Shown piece after piece: positions 5,973 to 6,211 of a stretch of DNA of 6,211 nt. The notes below the pieces were generated by a model. That model saw nothing but the letters and a program-made list of their open reading frames with translations. It was not told the DNA's origin and searched no databases. The position numbers and the translations under genes are program-made. This DNA comes from Candidatus Dormiibacterota bacterium. Its GTDB lineage: Bacteria; Chloroflexota; Dormibacteria; Aeolococcales; Aeolococcaceae. The stretch spans positions 1-6,211 of the forward strand of contig PMYJ01000160.1 in the NCBI GenBank assembly GCA_003170875.1, read 5' to 3'. Position 1 is the first letter of the stretch; the number at the start of each line of letters is the position of its first letter.

Positions 5973-6211
5973 CGCCACTCCAGCTCCAGCAGCTCGATGG
6001 CGAGCCCGGGTCCGAAACCGATGGCGAGCCCGCGCCCGCGCGGCGCCGGCAGCGATCGGGCCAGCTCGGCAAGGACGGCGAGGATGGCGGCGGAGGAGGT
6101 GTTGCCGGTTCGCCGGAGCGTGTCCCACGAGGCAGCCGTCTGAGCCGCGCTCAGCTCCAGGGAACGCTCCACCGCCGTGAGGATCGCGGGTCCGCCGGGG
6201 TGGACGGCGAC
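5966..6211 (-). CDS. Type III polyketide synthase (chalcone synthase family), C-terminal part
   Basis: The frame is open from the window edge (6211, a codon boundary) to TGA 5968-5966, giving the last 81 residues. VAVHPGGPAIL carries the catalytic His (codon 6202-6200) and RTGNTSSAAIL the catalytic Asn (codon 6103-6101). They are 33 residues apart, the same spacing as His303 and Asn336 of plant chalcone synthase. GLAIGFGPGLAIELLELEW is the family's C-terminal GFGPG strand. The active-site Cys lies outside the window. These enzymes condense an acyl-CoA starter with malonyl-CoA; bacterial members beside ICMT-type methyltransferases make alkylresorcinols or alkylpyrones from long fatty acyl starters. 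Starter and ring type cannot be read from this piece. It is first in an operon with the methyltransferase gene. The GTG inside, at 6172, is not a start. Confidence 0.95.
   Translation of the reverse strand, partial: VAVHPGGPAILTAVERSLELSAAQTAASWDTLRRTGNTSSAAILAVLAELARSLPAPRGRGLAIGFGPGLAIELLELEWRC
5978..5981 (-). promoter_or_regulatory. Ribosome binding site inside the synthase gene for the methyltransferase
   Basis: On the minus strand GGAG lies 5 bases before ATG 5972, within the last codons of the polyketide synthase gene. It fixes the methyltransferase start and fits translational coupling through the 7-base ATGCTGA overlap. Confidence 0.6.

Noticed and set aside
5320..6072. A 250-codon minus-strand frame overlapping the methyltransferase gene
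   Set aside because: It is in a different frame from the RHPNY methyltransferase and the synthase, is low in complexity (Pro/Arg/Gly), and is a shadow.
5973..6128. A 52-residue N-terminal extension of the methyltransferase
   Set aside because: It is Arg/His/Ala-rich sequence lying out of frame over the conserved synthase C-terminus. ATG 5972 with GGAG 5 bases upstream is clearly better.

Overview
The window is very GC-rich DNA with strong G/C bias at third codon positions, short gene gaps and several TAnnnT -10 boxes placed just upstream of start codons. This fits a high-GC bacterium of the Actinomycetota or a related terrestrial lineage such as Chloroflexota or Dormibacterota. The TypA sequence is divergent enough that I would not name a genus or even be firm on the phylum.

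Left part (1-1262): the 3' end of a formyltransferase-like gene with an unusual Cys/His-rich tail; a small gene for a protein resembling a degenerate GGDEF domain, with a palindrome over its likely promoter; and a complete tRNA-Phe(GAA) with encoded CCA.

Middle (1263-3508): a complete typA/bipA translational GTPase, a GC-rich hairpin after its stop, and about 370 bases without a firmly supported gene. That stretch holds one small reading frame with a good ribosome binding site and possibly a broken gene.

Right part (3509-6211): a small membrane protein of unknown function on the minus strand is divergently paired with a plus-strand FAD-dependent oxidoreductase of the geranylgeranyl reductase type. 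Only 31 bases separate the two start codons, and they contain nearly symmetric -10 boxes on both strands. The flavoprotein runs convergently into an isoprenylcysteine-carboxyl-methyltransferase-family (ICMT) gene. That gene overlaps the end of a type III polyketide synthase (chalcone synthase family) gene, which runs off the right edge.

The synthase, methyltransferase and flavoprotein together resemble the alkylresorcinol/alkylpyrone phenolic-lipid loci known from Streptomyces (srsABC) and Bacillus (bpsAB). The inferred pathway is: the synthase builds a long-chain aromatic or pyrone lipid, the membrane methyltransferase O-methylates it, and the flavoprotein oxidises or reduces the product. 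Unlike srsABC, the flavoprotein gene here is on the opposite strand and shares its promoter region with the unknown membrane protein.
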